From contig CM053259.1 of the NCBI GenBank assembly GCA_028583405.1, positions 15,366,594 to 15,430,593 of the forward strand: a DNA stretch of 64,000 nucleotides. The letters are read 5' to 3'. The stretch's first letter is position 1; each line of letters starts with the position of its first letter. A program made the position numbers and the translations under genes. Shown in pieces: positions 1 through 10,734 of the stretch. This stretch comes from Pogonophryne albipinna. Lineage: Eukaryota > Chordata > Actinopteri > Perciformes > Artedidraconidae. A model generated the notes under the pieces. It saw only the letters and a list, made by a program, of their open reading frames with translations, was not told where the DNA came from and searched no databases.

Positions 1-100
1 GGCCTTCCAGCAGCATGACTTCTTGATTAGTTTGGAAGCTTTTACCAGCAGTAACATGTGGGAGGGATTTTTGGCTGTTTGGCTCAGTTATACCTGTTCT

Positions 101-1846
101 AATAATAATAAATTCGATTTATAAAGCACCTTTCATTGCTCACAGCAATCCCAAGGTGCTACAAGAGGCATAATAAAAACAAACAAAATAAACAAAATTT
201 TAATCAAAAGCTTTTTAAAAAAGAAAGGTTTTTAAGCCTTTCTTGAAGGCGTCAGTGGTCTGTGGAGTCCTCAGGTGGTCTGGGAGGGAATTCCACAGAC
301 GAGGAGCAGCTGCACAGAAAGCCCGATCCCCCATTGTGCGGAGTTTGGTCCGCGGGGGACGAAGCCGATGGTTAGTTGTGGAGCGGAGGTTGCATGTGGA
401 GGTTTGAGATGTCAGAAGTTCCTTCAGGTATGGAGGAGCGTTCCCGTGGATGCATTGATGGGTCAGTAGTGCGATCTTGTATTCGATCCTGAATGAGACA
501 GGAAGTCAGTGGAGGGAATGAAGAACGGGTGTGATGTGGTTGTATTTTCTCACCCTCATCAGGATCCTAGCGGCACTGTTCTGTACATATTGGAGCTTCT
601 GAAGGCTCCCGCTAGGAGTCCCGATGAGGAGAGCGTTGCAGTAATCGAGACTTGAGGAGACGAAGGCATGGACCAGTTGTTCAGCATCTGACAGGGAGAG
701 TGTGGGACGGAGTTTTGCAATGTTCCTGAGGTGGTAGAAGGAGGTTTTGCACAGGTGTTTGATGTGGGTGTCAAAAGTTAGATGTCTGTCAAATATTACA
801 CCCAGGTTGGTAACTGCTGTGGAGAGGGGTATGTTTTGTTCAGAAAAGGTAATGTGGGTTATGGGAGATGACTGGACCTGGTTTGGTTTTCTCGCATCCA
901 GGCCTTTATCTCCTCAATGCAGGTGTGAAGGGATGTTGATGGGAGAGGTGACTATGATGGTGACAGTGAGGAAGCATGTGGGATAGAGTCAGTCTTTATA
1001 TATAGCTGCGTGTCATCAGAGTAGCAATGGAATGATATTCCATGCTTGCTGATGACACGGCCAAGGGGCAGAGTGTACAGGGTGAACAGAGTGGGCCCAA
1101 GGACCGACCCTTGAGGGACACCACAGGTGACAGGGTGTGTCTGGGACCTCGCACCTCCCAAGGAGACGTACTCTGTTCTTCCAGACAGGTAGGACTGGAA
1201 CCAGCTTAGGGCGGAGTCCGATGGTGTGTTCGAGGCGCTGAAGGAGAATGTTATGGTCGACAGTGTCGAATGCTGCTGTCAGATCCAGGAGGATGAGGAC
1301 AGATGGGGATCCAGTATCAGCCGCCATCAACAGGTCGTTTGTGACCCTGACCAGAGCTGTTTCAGTGCTGTGGGCGGAACGGAAACCGGACTGGAATTTT
1401 TCAAAGAGGCCGTTTAATTGTAGATAGTCCTGAAGCTGGGCGGCAACTACTTTTTTCAGCACCTTGGCTAGAAATGGGAGGTTGGAGATGGGCCAGTAGT
1501 TGGCGAGGATATCTGGGTCTAGGGTGGGTTTTTTGAGAAGGGGTCTGATGACGGCAATTTTAAGAGCCAATGGAACATGACCAGCCTTGAGGGAGCTGTT
1601 GATGACGTAGGTGATCATGGGACTTATAACCGAGATGTTCGATTTGACAAGGGCTGTGGGTAGAGGGTCTAGTGTGCAGGGTTTCATCTTGCAGGTGATG
1701 TCCTCAACCTCTTGCTGAGAGATCTCCGTGAAGCAGCAGAGCGGTTGGAAAATCCCATGCTGTGGGTTAACAGTAGGGACAGGGGACAAGGGGTGGAGAG
1801 AAGAGAGCGAATAGTGGCAACTATTGTCCTGAAGAAAGTAACACAA
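101..1846 (-). mobile_element. 5'-truncated L2-clade LINE retrotransposon
   Basis: A non-LTR retrotransposon fragment lies on the minus strand. Its 3' tail is at the left end: read on the minus strand it runs through a terminal stem-like segment about a value-to-length of 'AAGGTGCTTTATAAATCG' and ends in TTATTATTATT, the tail style of fish L2-type LINEs. Reverse-transcriptase coding sequence is seen from about 1846 down to 952. More decayed downstream LINE sequence continues from 774 to about 250, including a region resembling the usual 'NHITPVLHSLHWLP' segment. The endonuclease domain is missing, so the copy is truncated at its 5' end near 1850. Frameshifts make it inactive. No target duplication was resolved. 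Confidence 0.88.
952..1846 (-). pseudogene. LINE reverse transcriptase remnant, frameshifted
   Basis: Two overlapping minus-strand reading frames together cover part of a LINE reverse transcriptase. The first frame (1846-1016) carries the fingers and palm motifs, with 'RPISNLPF'-like sequence (here WPISNLPF), '[15 protein letters not shown]' and the catalytic block [13 protein letters not shown] at residues 186-198. After about residue 212 the frame is lost. The downstream motifs [10 protein letters not shown] and the catalytic YSDD (usual form YADD) sit in a different frame, at 1161-952. The enzyme would copy LINE RNA at a nicked genomic target. The frameshift and missing ends show this copy is dead. 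Motif spacing fits the L2/CR1-like group rather than L1 or RTE. Confidence 0.85.
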
Positions 1847-4800
1847 TTATTGCACTGCTCTTCTGTAGTGTGTTATTTGGACATGAAAGGCTAATTAATT
1901 GGTTTGGGAATGGCCATGGAGTGTTCTTGCAGAGAAGTTGAACCTGGAGCACATTGGAGGACGTTGCGTGCACTAAAGGTTCAGACAGGTGAGTTGGCAA
2001 CAATAGCACACTTATTAATATAGATTGTCTGATAACATAGCATGTGTTGTAGGCCGCTACATTGTGTAACTGTTCAAGTCCTTTTTGCTTTACATGTGTG
2101 TTTGTGGCTACACCTGTGGAGTTATTGTTTGTTTACCTCGTGTGGTCTGCCTTTGTGATGTTTCATTCTGTTGTTGACACTAAAGCTGCTATTTTGTTTA
2201 TTTGGCTTCATAATGCATGTTGCACCCTCATTGGTGTCCATAGACTTTTCATTTCTAGTTAGCCCTTTTTGTGCACTTGTCTTCGTTTTGTCCTCTTTTC
2301 TTGTTTAATTTGTGTGATGTTTGATGAAGTTGATTGTACATTTATAATTCATTCAGAGGGATGATTCAGTTGTATGCAGAGGTCTCAAAGTGCCCTCTGA
2401 GGAGATTTAATTTATCCTTGGAATGAACATAGGGCTCAGTGGCCTGATGTTGGGCCATTACTGGAGTTAACATTAAATGGACATTTATTTAAGCTTGCCT
2501 ACTTTTTTAAATTTGATTTGAGTACATTTATAAGAACATACAACTATAACAGGTTAAACAATATGTGGGTAAAGTACACGTAATAGTGTGTAGGTGCTAC
2601 AAAACAGTCATTTCTTTTGTGTGTGTGCTGACCTCCAGCTTTTCACCATGCTGCAGTGAAATAGAAATGTACTGCATGGCTCTTTGACATAATTGGTGGT
2701 TCCAACCAAGCAAACCTCTGACCGTACCCAACAATGTTGCTGGGAATGGCTAGAGGTGAAATGTACTATTCAATGAAAGTGAAGTTAACAGTTGTTCACT
2801 TTTTAGATTTATATTCACTTAAACTTGTTTTAGTATAGGCTTGTAAATCCTCCTTTAAGTATAGTTCTGGGTTCAGTCCCAGATCCCAGGAGTTACATTT
2901 TGGACATTTTTACTGACAAAGATTCTTGGTTTAGTTCTGTGTCGCTGTTAACTTTTAGTATTGGGAATTATCATTGTACCGCAATTCAATAAATAAAACC
3001 CTGAAAGACCTCTGAAGTGTTATCTAGTTGAGCCAGGTATATGAATAATTTAATGTTAAATGAAAAGCGTTGATAGGAAAGTGTGATTGAGGATAACGGG
3101 GTGTGAAGAAGGGCACAGTTAAGGAGCAGATAGAAACGACTGAGGGACATTTCACACTGAAAAAAGGATGTGAGACATAACGAGACAGAGACAAACCAGG
3201 CAAAAGGTAACACTTAACAGGAGCAGGAGAGGGATGTGAATAGAAAGGAAATACAAAAACGGGGAGTCTGAGAGGGTAAGATTGGGGGAGAGAGAGAGGA
3301 GAGAAAGAAGGTCAGACGAGGAGATGGAAAGTGCTCTGGCGAGAAGGGGTATTTATGTCTGGGTGTAGTCGGCACAGCGGGACACCTTCTAAAAGGAAGC
3401 CAAGTTTAATACAAAGTGTGTGAGCAGAGAAAGCTGCTGTTTGAAAGACGGCTGATGGAACAAAGAGCCCAAAATTGCTCCATTAGACTGTCCAGAGAAT
3501 CGGAATCTAAAAATGAATTTTGGAACGGCATGAAATTATTCATAAGACTAATCTATCAAAGTATACAAAAAAATGGAAATCCATTCTAAGGTTAATATTC
3601 TGTGAAACAACAAACTGTCTATGATAAATTAATCTTTGAATAATACATTTCACAAATGTATAATTTAGTTAATGTAATTTACAGATTTGCCTCAGACTGA
3701 TAGTGTCAGGCAAAATGGAAAATATGAAATTATCTCCACAGCCTAACACAAAAGGCATGAGACCTTGAGGCCAGAAGGGCAATTCTGGTGAAAATGTCAT
3801 ATATTACATTTAAGCTCCTGGTGGGATCTGTCCAGAGGCAAAGCCACCCTGCTGAGTACATTATAGAAGACAAAACATAAATGGAAAGTAACTCCAAGTC
3901 TTAACACTATGTTATAGGGAAAATGCCTGCTGGGATTTTCTTACATGGCATTTAAAAAATAAATAAAAGACTATCTATCTTTGATACATTAATGTTGTAA
4001 GGAACAAACTGATTATAATGTCCTTGCACTGTATTAGAAAACCCCTGTCCAAATGTCACATGATAAAACGAGTTTCAATAAATCTAATGACAAAGTATTG
4101 TTTCTTACTATCTAACATGAACGCTATAAATCAATGTAAGTCTTGGAATCTATTGAATCTAATTCAACTAAATATTGCTATAATGTCAACCTTACTCATT
4201 GGCTAAAAAGCCATTTAAGATAAATAAATAACTATAACCCTAAAATACGGTCTTAACGTTCCAATTTGACAGATAATTAGTGCTTTAAAACTAAATGAGG
4301 ACATACATTAAATTAACTGTCAAAGAGCAGTTATTAATACCACCATAATGTTGTTGAACCGTGGCAATATAAAAAAAAGAAGAGTGAAAATAATAAGGGA
4401 CAAAAATACCCTTTGAGCCAACTCAATGGCATTTAGTACTGAATTCTTAATTAGTTCTACTTTTATCTGAAGCTACTGTATATTTACTCCTACTATCGCA
4501 ACATTTACTTCATAGTTTGCAGGAAAGAAAATGTAAGAGAGAAATTGAGAGAAAGGATAGTTACTATAATTGTCAAAAATGTGGAGAGCCAGATCGTTGG
4601 TTTTTCACACAATCGAGCAAAGTGAATTCCCCCAATTGCTCTTCACAACAGTTTCCGGTTGGTTTAATGTAGCTTAACGTAACGTAAGATGGCTTTGTTG
4701 TCAGTCAACACGCAGGAGTTTCACCAAGATCTCAAACTGAATTCATCCACTTAAGTTCAATTGGAACCTTCTGCGAGAGGTTAAAGTCTGAGTCAGCGTC

Positions 4801-7800
4801 TGCACCAGCTCTAACTCACCCACCTCCACCAATCACTCCTGTTGATAAAAAGGTCCTCTAATGGTGTCGGCCGGTCAGGCATTGATCTGTTCTGAGGAGC
4901 AACTCTGGCACCTCTGGTGATACCGATTTTTAAGATGTTTAGTCCGGGGCATGTTGCCGGTTAGCTGTATTGAGCTAACCTTGTAGAGTCATTGGACTTT
5001 TCGGCATGTTTGTGTAAGAGCTGTTATATGAGTTGGCTCTATTGAAAAGGATATTAAGATTGGCAGTGAGAGTTCTTTCATGAGCTGGCCTTAGGATTTC
5101 TGCGGCCCACCGAGTCATACAGCAGAAAAATCGTTAATGTATGTCGATATGAGCAGCAGGGGTCAAGCTGCCTCTCCTTACAGTATGCTGCACTATAAAC
5201 ACACGGCACAGCATTTCAGGGTCTCTTAGATCCCTCTCCATCATTCCCCTGTAGGTAGCTTTGCACCTGACAGAAATATTATCCAACCATAGTTTTGGAT
5301 TACATCCTGAAACTATTCAAATGGAGTGAGGCTCAAAATTAAATCAATCTTAAATGCCGTGGCAGCCGCTCATGTATTTTCCAGAGCTCTTTGTGGGAAG
5401 CAGGTTATAAATCAATTTTAGGATCGACCGAGCGCTTTATCTTGATTTTCAACCTTGGCACATGCTTTAGGGGTCTTTTAAACATTAGTATATTTCTTGC
5501 ACTGGCACTGGCGGTCCAACGTCTGACTGCTCTCTTTATGTAAAACAACAACTCAATCTGGGCCGATTCAACCACTCACCATAAACTAGGCATATTAAAC
5601 TGCACCTGTTGATTGGATGTTGCTTGTGAGCAAATGGATTGTGTGTGATTGTGCGTATGCATGGCGTATTGATCCAGCCAGAGAAGAGGACTTCCACATG
5701 GCCTTGATGTGTGAGATGCCGTCTGGACCTGGAGACTGAACTATTGATCAGCATGTCGAGTCTTAAGTAGCCTTCCATTCAGGCCCCTTTGACGGCAACA
5801 CCCTTTCAAAATGACAGTAATGAATGGAAATGGTTAAATGACCCCACACAACTCAAACATTATGAATATCCTGGGCAACATGGATTTATCTTTGTGGATT
5901 ATGGAGCACTGTCTTGCATATTGACCACCCGTGAGGCTACTTATCCTCCCTCAGGATAGGCACTGTGTCAAACTGGAGCTTTGTGTTTATGAACTATACT
6001 CCCAGTGAGTCAGTGAATGTTTACTTCCCTTCTCTTTGTGCTCCTTTTCCCATGATAGATAGGCAATATATGGCCATTTCCCCCCTTTCACTCCTTACTG
6101 CTTGTAATCCAAACACATTTGAGTGTGATGGTTGTCAAATGGTAGCGGGTAATCAGACACAGACAAAAATGAATAATGCATCGCAATATGTCTGGCTATC
6201 ATTGTGTTGATTATTGTCTGAACGAGCCAGAGGACTGTTTTCAAAATGAAAAGATATTCAGCCCAGCTCTATCTCTTCATTCAGCACCATATGATGTATA
6301 ACCATATAAACATGGTTATTATATTATTTTTGTGTCAGAGTATACTGCAGCACAATACCAGAAGGTTATTCTAAGCCAAAACTGCAATTGTCAGTTCCTT
6401 TACCATATATTGTTTCCTCGTGAGACATTGGCTAGTCATCCATCACTTCACTTTGAACCAGTAGTGTAGACACATTGACAAACAGTATAAAGCAGACAAT
6501 TGAGATTGATACAACGGTAGAGACACACTGAAATATCTGGACAAAATAAAGCAGACCACCGCAGCAACACTGTCTCCTCACAAGACCTCACACACCATCT
6601 TTATGGACAACTGGGCTCAAGTGATCAATAAGCAGTGCAAACACCAGAATATGCAGGCTGAAAAAGTGAAAAGTGGATCTGGATATGCAAATGATTATGA
6701 TGATCATTGGACACAGCAGTAATGGCAGATGGGTATTAAAGAATTTGCACATTTTCAATAATTTCTCCTTTTTTGATTTATACAGCGTACAATCGTGAAT
6801 GCGCCGTTGTGATTTGTGAGGATCATTAGTGCGAAAGGACAGTGTTTTAGGAGGAGGGCTTCTCACATCAGCGATAGCGACAAAGACAGAGAGTGAAAGG
6901 AGCGAAGGTGTGAGAAACTAATTGTAAAAATGACAGCAGCATTTAGCCACTGTTTAACAGCCAAACTAAAAGGTGTCATGCAGCAGAAAGGGTGCTTTAT
7001 TGAGTTGTTAGCCATTGTGGAGCAAATAAAGTTCATCCTTTGTCCAATGCTGTACTATTAGAGGCATATCTTGGAGTTAAGCGAATTGAACTCCAGGAGT
7101 AAAGGCCATTGTGTCATTAAATCCAAAAGGAAGAATGGACATGTATGATGAAGCGGCATCCATTTCCACTGCACGCATATAAAACTATAATCTTTTATGA
7201 CAAGAGTCTGGGATTTCGGTGGTGCTATTGCAATTTTTCCGAGCGGTACATGATGACAAGCCCTCAATTCTTTTTATCTAAGCCTTAATGCTTTTAGCCC
7301 GACTTTCTGAATTAACTGTCAGCCACTATGGTCGCCTTCTCAATGTGTCTTTGGAGCTCAAAGGACTGAATTAGGCTCTACCTTTAAAGATAATTGCTTA
7401 ATTGGGTCTTTTCATATGCTGTCGGTAGCTGAGGACCTGAGAAAGGCTCTGATAACTCTGTAATTATGCAGATACGGCAGATACACGCATTTGAGCTGTG
7501 AAGAATGAGCTGACAGCCTTATGCTCTCTCTGCGTCCACTCTCCCTCCATGGACTTTGAGATACTGCGAAAATTGCAGGGCCTCGACACAATACTTAAGT
7601 GTGTGTGTGGCAGCCTGACCGTGTGTCTGAGTGTTAGACACACTAGTGTATTGTCAGGAGTCAGGACTCATGACTGTATCTCGGTACACGAATGAGACGT
7701 CAGAGAAAGTCTGAATCAGGCGAGGCTGCAGGTATGAAATCTTTGCCTCTGCTTTTATTCCCGCCCCACTGCCACTGTCTTCTTTTTGAAAGGTGGAAGA

Positions 7801-7976
7801 ACATTATTACATGGTACATCTTCTTCCTTCTAGTACAGCACTTGGATACAAAGTGTCAGATGAAGTCTATTTGTGTAAGATGTTTTCGGGAGGAACATCA
7901 CATACATGGCAGCTGCTTTCATCGGAGCCTTTTCTTCCGAAGGCTTTGCTGTCAATATAACTCTGTCCGTAGAGAG
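1847..7976. other. Unique AT-rich intergenic or intronic DNA
   Basis: No convincing coding region, RNA gene or complete mobile element was seen. Short open frames here have no recognisable domains. A purine-rich patch lies near 3270-3320. Two stretches, about 5250-5480 and 6890-7480, have the look of conserved non-coding sequence: no simple repeats, mixed composition, and AT-rich homeodomain-like cores such as TAATT and ATTA. This cannot be tested from one sequence. Confidence 0.5.
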
Positions 7977-8265
7977 TAGGAGAGATGTACCGAGGTGGGG
8001 AGGGAGCAGGGGGAGAGAGGTAAATACAGTTATGGTCTGAGGTGAATAACAGGAGGGTGTCAGATGAAGAAGTGGGAGCCAGAGCGGTATGAAGGGAGGG
8101 AGGAAAAGTGGCGACGAGGAGGGGGGCAAGGAGGGCTAGAGCCACCGCGGGGAAGAGAGGGAGGGGGGAAGATTAGTTTTGCTCTGGTAACGACAGATCA
8201 TAAACACACGGAGGGGAGGAAAGAGGAGAAGAAAAAGAGAGAAGTGGGGGAGGATTAGTGCCACT
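7977..8265. repeat. Purine-rich (GGGA/GAGA) tract
   Basis: The plus strand is strongly enriched in A and G, with repeated GGGAGG, GAGAGAG and GGAGGAAA words. Open frames across it on both strands are products of the biased composition. Similar purine or pyrimidine blocks occur at about 12500-12800, 14620-14990, 41790-41945, 47420-47700 (purine) and 33690-34010, 37980-38180, 63780-64000 (pyrimidine). Confidence 0.6.
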
Positions 8266-8794
8266 TCAGGAATGACAGAACATGGGGGAGTGAGAGAATG
8301 GGGGGTGGGATGGGAGATGGGAGGAATCCTGGGAGTTTAGTTAGGATTAGTTTGGCTTCAGGGACTGAGGATTGAATGAGGGAGAGGAAGTCGGGTGATC
8401 TGGGTGGCGTCAGGAAAACAAAACCTCTTATCAATCAATTGTTGACAAATTGAGCCCACGAACAATCTCTCTCTCTGCCTCTCACCCTGCACCCCCAGCC
8501 CTCTGGGATGTGTTTATTTACTGGACGTCACTGGCAGCACACTTTTATAACTAATGATGCAGTGCTAAAGAATAGTGTTGAACTGCAGTCAGCCACCATA
8601 TAAGATCATATCTCTAAGAAATAGTACTTGCGGTTTCTTAAATATTATGTTTTAATGTGTCCTATATCAATAGTACCTAACATTTTAGCCATGCAAGTAT
8701 TATACTGACATTAGCATCTACTTTAAAGACCTACCTTCCTGAGTACAGTCTCACAGAGCTGCTAGCATGGCTGTAGACCAAACAAAGATTATAT

Positions 8795-9025
8795 TGTAGT
8801 GCCGAGAGAAGGGAGTCGGAGGCGGTGCATCGAAGGTGCAAAGTTGGCTTTATTAAACAGGAGAAAAGCACATTTGGTCGGCTTGAAGACCGGGAAGCCA
8901 AGAGGAAGAAGAAAGGGGGGCACACAATAAGTAGTCAACATCATATGTGTCTGTGTGGAAACAATACCCCCAACCCGTAGTTCCATGAGTGAATTATGTA
9001 ACCCAGTTAATTAGTGATCACTACA
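8795..9025 (-). repeat. 3' LTR of the LTR element
   Basis: This 231-bp repeat matches 10523-10730 except for a few substitutions and an additional stretch of about 20 bases near 8907-8927. On the minus strand it starts TGTAGTGATC and ends CGGCACTACA. A polyadenylation signal AATAAA is present on the minus strand at 8849-8854. Confidence 0.88.
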
Positions 9026-9028
9026 CAA

Positions 9029-9037
9029 GCCCCCCCA
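9029..9037 (-). other. Candidate polypurine tract
   Basis: A run of seven or so G residues on the minus strand lies a few bases before the 3' LTR. This is where the plus-strand primer of an LTR retrotransposon is expected. Confidence 0.55.
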
Positions 9038-9464
9038 GAATTCAACCATGGACACAATCCTTGCGTCTGGGAGGAAGCAAGCACCACAGGGGCCGAGGAG
9101 GGTGGGGATGCAGGCCAGGGCCAGGCCACGGAACGGGCCGTCGTAAGGAGGCCGCAGAAGAGGGTAGGGGCCCCAACGAGGGCATCCCCACCGGGGGGAG
9201 GGGGGCGGGCCATGGAACGGGCCGTCGAAAGGGGGCCGCAGAGGGCCGTGGTAGGCGTTGTGGCGGATGAAGACAACATCCGCCAGCCGTAGAAAGCTGG
9301 GTCGCTGTGCTGCGACGTGGGGATGGGCGTGAATATCCCGGTGGTCCCCAGCAGGATGGAGCGCAGCCTGGCCGCAGGCGAGCGTGCAGCGGCGGCGGGC
9401 ACGAAGTCCTTGGGAAGAATGAGCGGTATCCCCGGGAGGCAGGAGCAGTCTCCCCGGGAGGAAG

Positions 9465-9660
9465 GAGCCGTGGACAGGGGAGAGGCGAGACGGGGTCCAG
9501 AAGTGCGCCACCCAGGCACCAATGACAGCGTGGGCGATGTCCGAAGCCGCCGTCGAGGCGAATCGTGAGCCGCGGTTAGAGGAGAGACCAGGCAGGGTCC
9601 AGACGTGCGCCACCCAGGCGCCGATGAAAACGTGGGCGACGTCCGAAACCGCCGTCGAGG
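9465..9660. repeat. Tandem duplication of a 94-bp module, period 102 bp
   Basis: Positions 9465-9558 and 9567-9660 are clearly the same module with scattered changes; both end GCCGTCGAGG and contain GCGCCACCCAGGC. Further paired modules exist inside the same element: 9661-9722 with 9765-9831 (sharing CTCCTCTC-GGCACC) and 9126-9160 with 9211-9245 (sharing GGAACGGGCCGTCG). The interior therefore grew by tandem duplication. Long open frames here on either strand appear to be products of GC-rich repetition. Confidence 0.75.
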
Positions 9661-9870
9661 TGGTGCAAAAAAGTGAGTGTCCACACGAGGTCAACCGTCT
9701 GATTGAACCTCCTCTCAGGCACCGGAAAAAGCTCAAAAGGGTTGTCCTGTCCACGATCAAAAACAGGTGGGCGAAATTGTGAGGCTCCACACAAGGTCAA
9801 CCAGGCTTGGTCGAACCTCCTCTCCGGCACCACCAAAAATGGTTAACAGTCAGATGTTAACATATGGAAG

Positions 9871-10070
9871 CAGCCAGCCGTTAGCTGCTAGCCGTTAGTT
9901 GTCAGTCGTCGTTAGCTGCTAGCCGTTAGCTGGCGTCGTTAGCTGTTGCCGTCGGTAGCTGCTAGCCGTTAGCTGTTAGTCGTCGGTAACTGCTAGCCGT
10001 TAGCTGTCTTGGTTAGCCGTTAGCTGTTAGCCATTGACGACGGCCGTTAGCTGCAAGCCGGTAGCCGTTA
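9871..10070. repeat. Short-unit minisatellite (GCTAGCCGTTAGCTG type)
   Basis: A 200-bp stretch is built from irregular copies of about 10-15 bases such as GCTAGCCGTTAGCTG and GTCGTTAGCTG. It lies inside the LTR element directly after the gag-like frame. The unit lengths are uneven, so it looks like slippage combined with base change. Confidence 0.8.
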
Positions 10071-10463
10071 TTCGATGTCGTCGGCCCCGGAGTCTCTGCT
10101 AGGCGGCGTGTTTCTACCAGGGAAGGTGCCGCTGCGTGTTGGAGCCAGCACCTCAGGGGTAAAAGGCCGGGTGGCCAGGAAGAACCGGTCAGCTCCTTCG
10201 GCTAAAGCGCGGGGCTCAACACTAGCCGTGTTAGCGAGCGCAGCCTGGACATGCAGCTGCATGTCCCGAAGAAACAGCTCCATGAAAAAGAAGTCGGGCT
10301 CTTCCGTACCTAGCAGGTCGTGTATCGTCTCCATGTGGTCGGGAGGCTTGCTGTCTCCCAGTGCCGAAACGATGCGGGAATGGCGAGCGACGTCCTCGGC
10401 CATTCCGCGGAAGGCGCACCGAGCCTCAATCCATGTGCACGAGGCAGCCATGGACGTCTCCAA
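10068..10463 (-). pseudogene. Gag-like remnant of the LTR element
   Basis: A 131-residue minus-strand frame starts 42 bases downstream of the candidate primer-binding site, where gag belongs. Residues 62-76 (ELFLRDMQLHVQAAL) and 86-98 (ALAEGADRFFLAT) resemble the conserved capsid segment of animal Ty3/gypsy gag proteins, of the form 'ELFL..LP..V...LA....L..LA..AD'. The first 40 residues (EARCAFRG and IVSALGDS) resemble the segment normally found well upstream in that protein, so an internal deletion is likely. No zinc knuckle, protease or polymerase follows. Gag would package element RNA; whether this shortened form is made is unknown. Assignment rests on motif memory only. Confidence 0.55.
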
Positions 10464-10504
10464 AAATCTCCGGCAGTTTCCAGTCTCGGAAACTTCTGCG
10501 AGAC

Positions 10505-10521
10505 TTATGTCGGGGTCACCA
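10505..10521 (-). other. Candidate tRNA primer-binding site
   Basis: One base after the 5' LTR on the minus strand comes TGGTGACCCCGACATAA. A start of TGG, complementary to the CCA end of a tRNA, directly inside the 5' LTR is the expected place and form of a primer-binding site. The tRNA was not identified with confidence. Confidence 0.7.
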
Positions 10522-10522
10522 G

Positions 10523-10730
10523 TGTAGTGCCGAGAGAAGGGAGTCGGAGGCGGTGCATTGAAGGTGCAAAGTTGGCTTTATTAAGCAGGAGAAAAGCACG
10601 TGGTCGCTTGAAGACCGGGAAGCCAAGAGGAAGAAGTAGTCAACATCATATGTGTCCGTATGGAAACAATACCCCCAACCCGTAGTTCCATGAGTGAATT
10701 ATGTAACCCAGTTAATTAGTGATCACTACA
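10523..10730 (-). repeat. 5' LTR of the LTR element
   Basis: This 208-bp repeat is the upstream LTR for the minus-strand element. It has the same TG...CA ends as its partner and an AATAAA signal on the minus strand at 10577-10582. It would hold the promoter, although no clear TATA box was recognised. Confidence 0.88.
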
Positions 10731-10734
10731 ATAT

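Larger units (their letters stand above)
8795..10730 (-). mobile_element. Non-autonomous LTR retrotransposon (Ty3/gypsy-like)
   Basis: Two direct repeats of about 210-230 bp flank a 1.5 kb interior. Both repeats begin TG and end CA when read on the minus strand (TGTAGTGATC ... GGCACTACA). The 4-bp sequence ATAT flanks the whole unit at 8791-8794 and 10731-10734, as expected for a target duplication. On the minus strand a primer-binding-like site follows the 5' LTR and a G-run precedes the 3' LTR. The interior is far too short for pol. It holds a gag-like remnant, a short-unit minisatellite and tandemly duplicated GC-rich modules. The two LTRs differ at only a handful of positions plus one indel of about 20 bp, so insertion is fairly recent. 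Mobilisation would need proteins from a full-length relative. Confidence 0.85.

Noticed and set aside
9007..9790. Minus-strand frames of 225 and 259 codons in the LTR element
   Set aside because: They overlap in different frames across GC-rich tandem duplications. The repeated segments explain their openness, and no protein motif is present.
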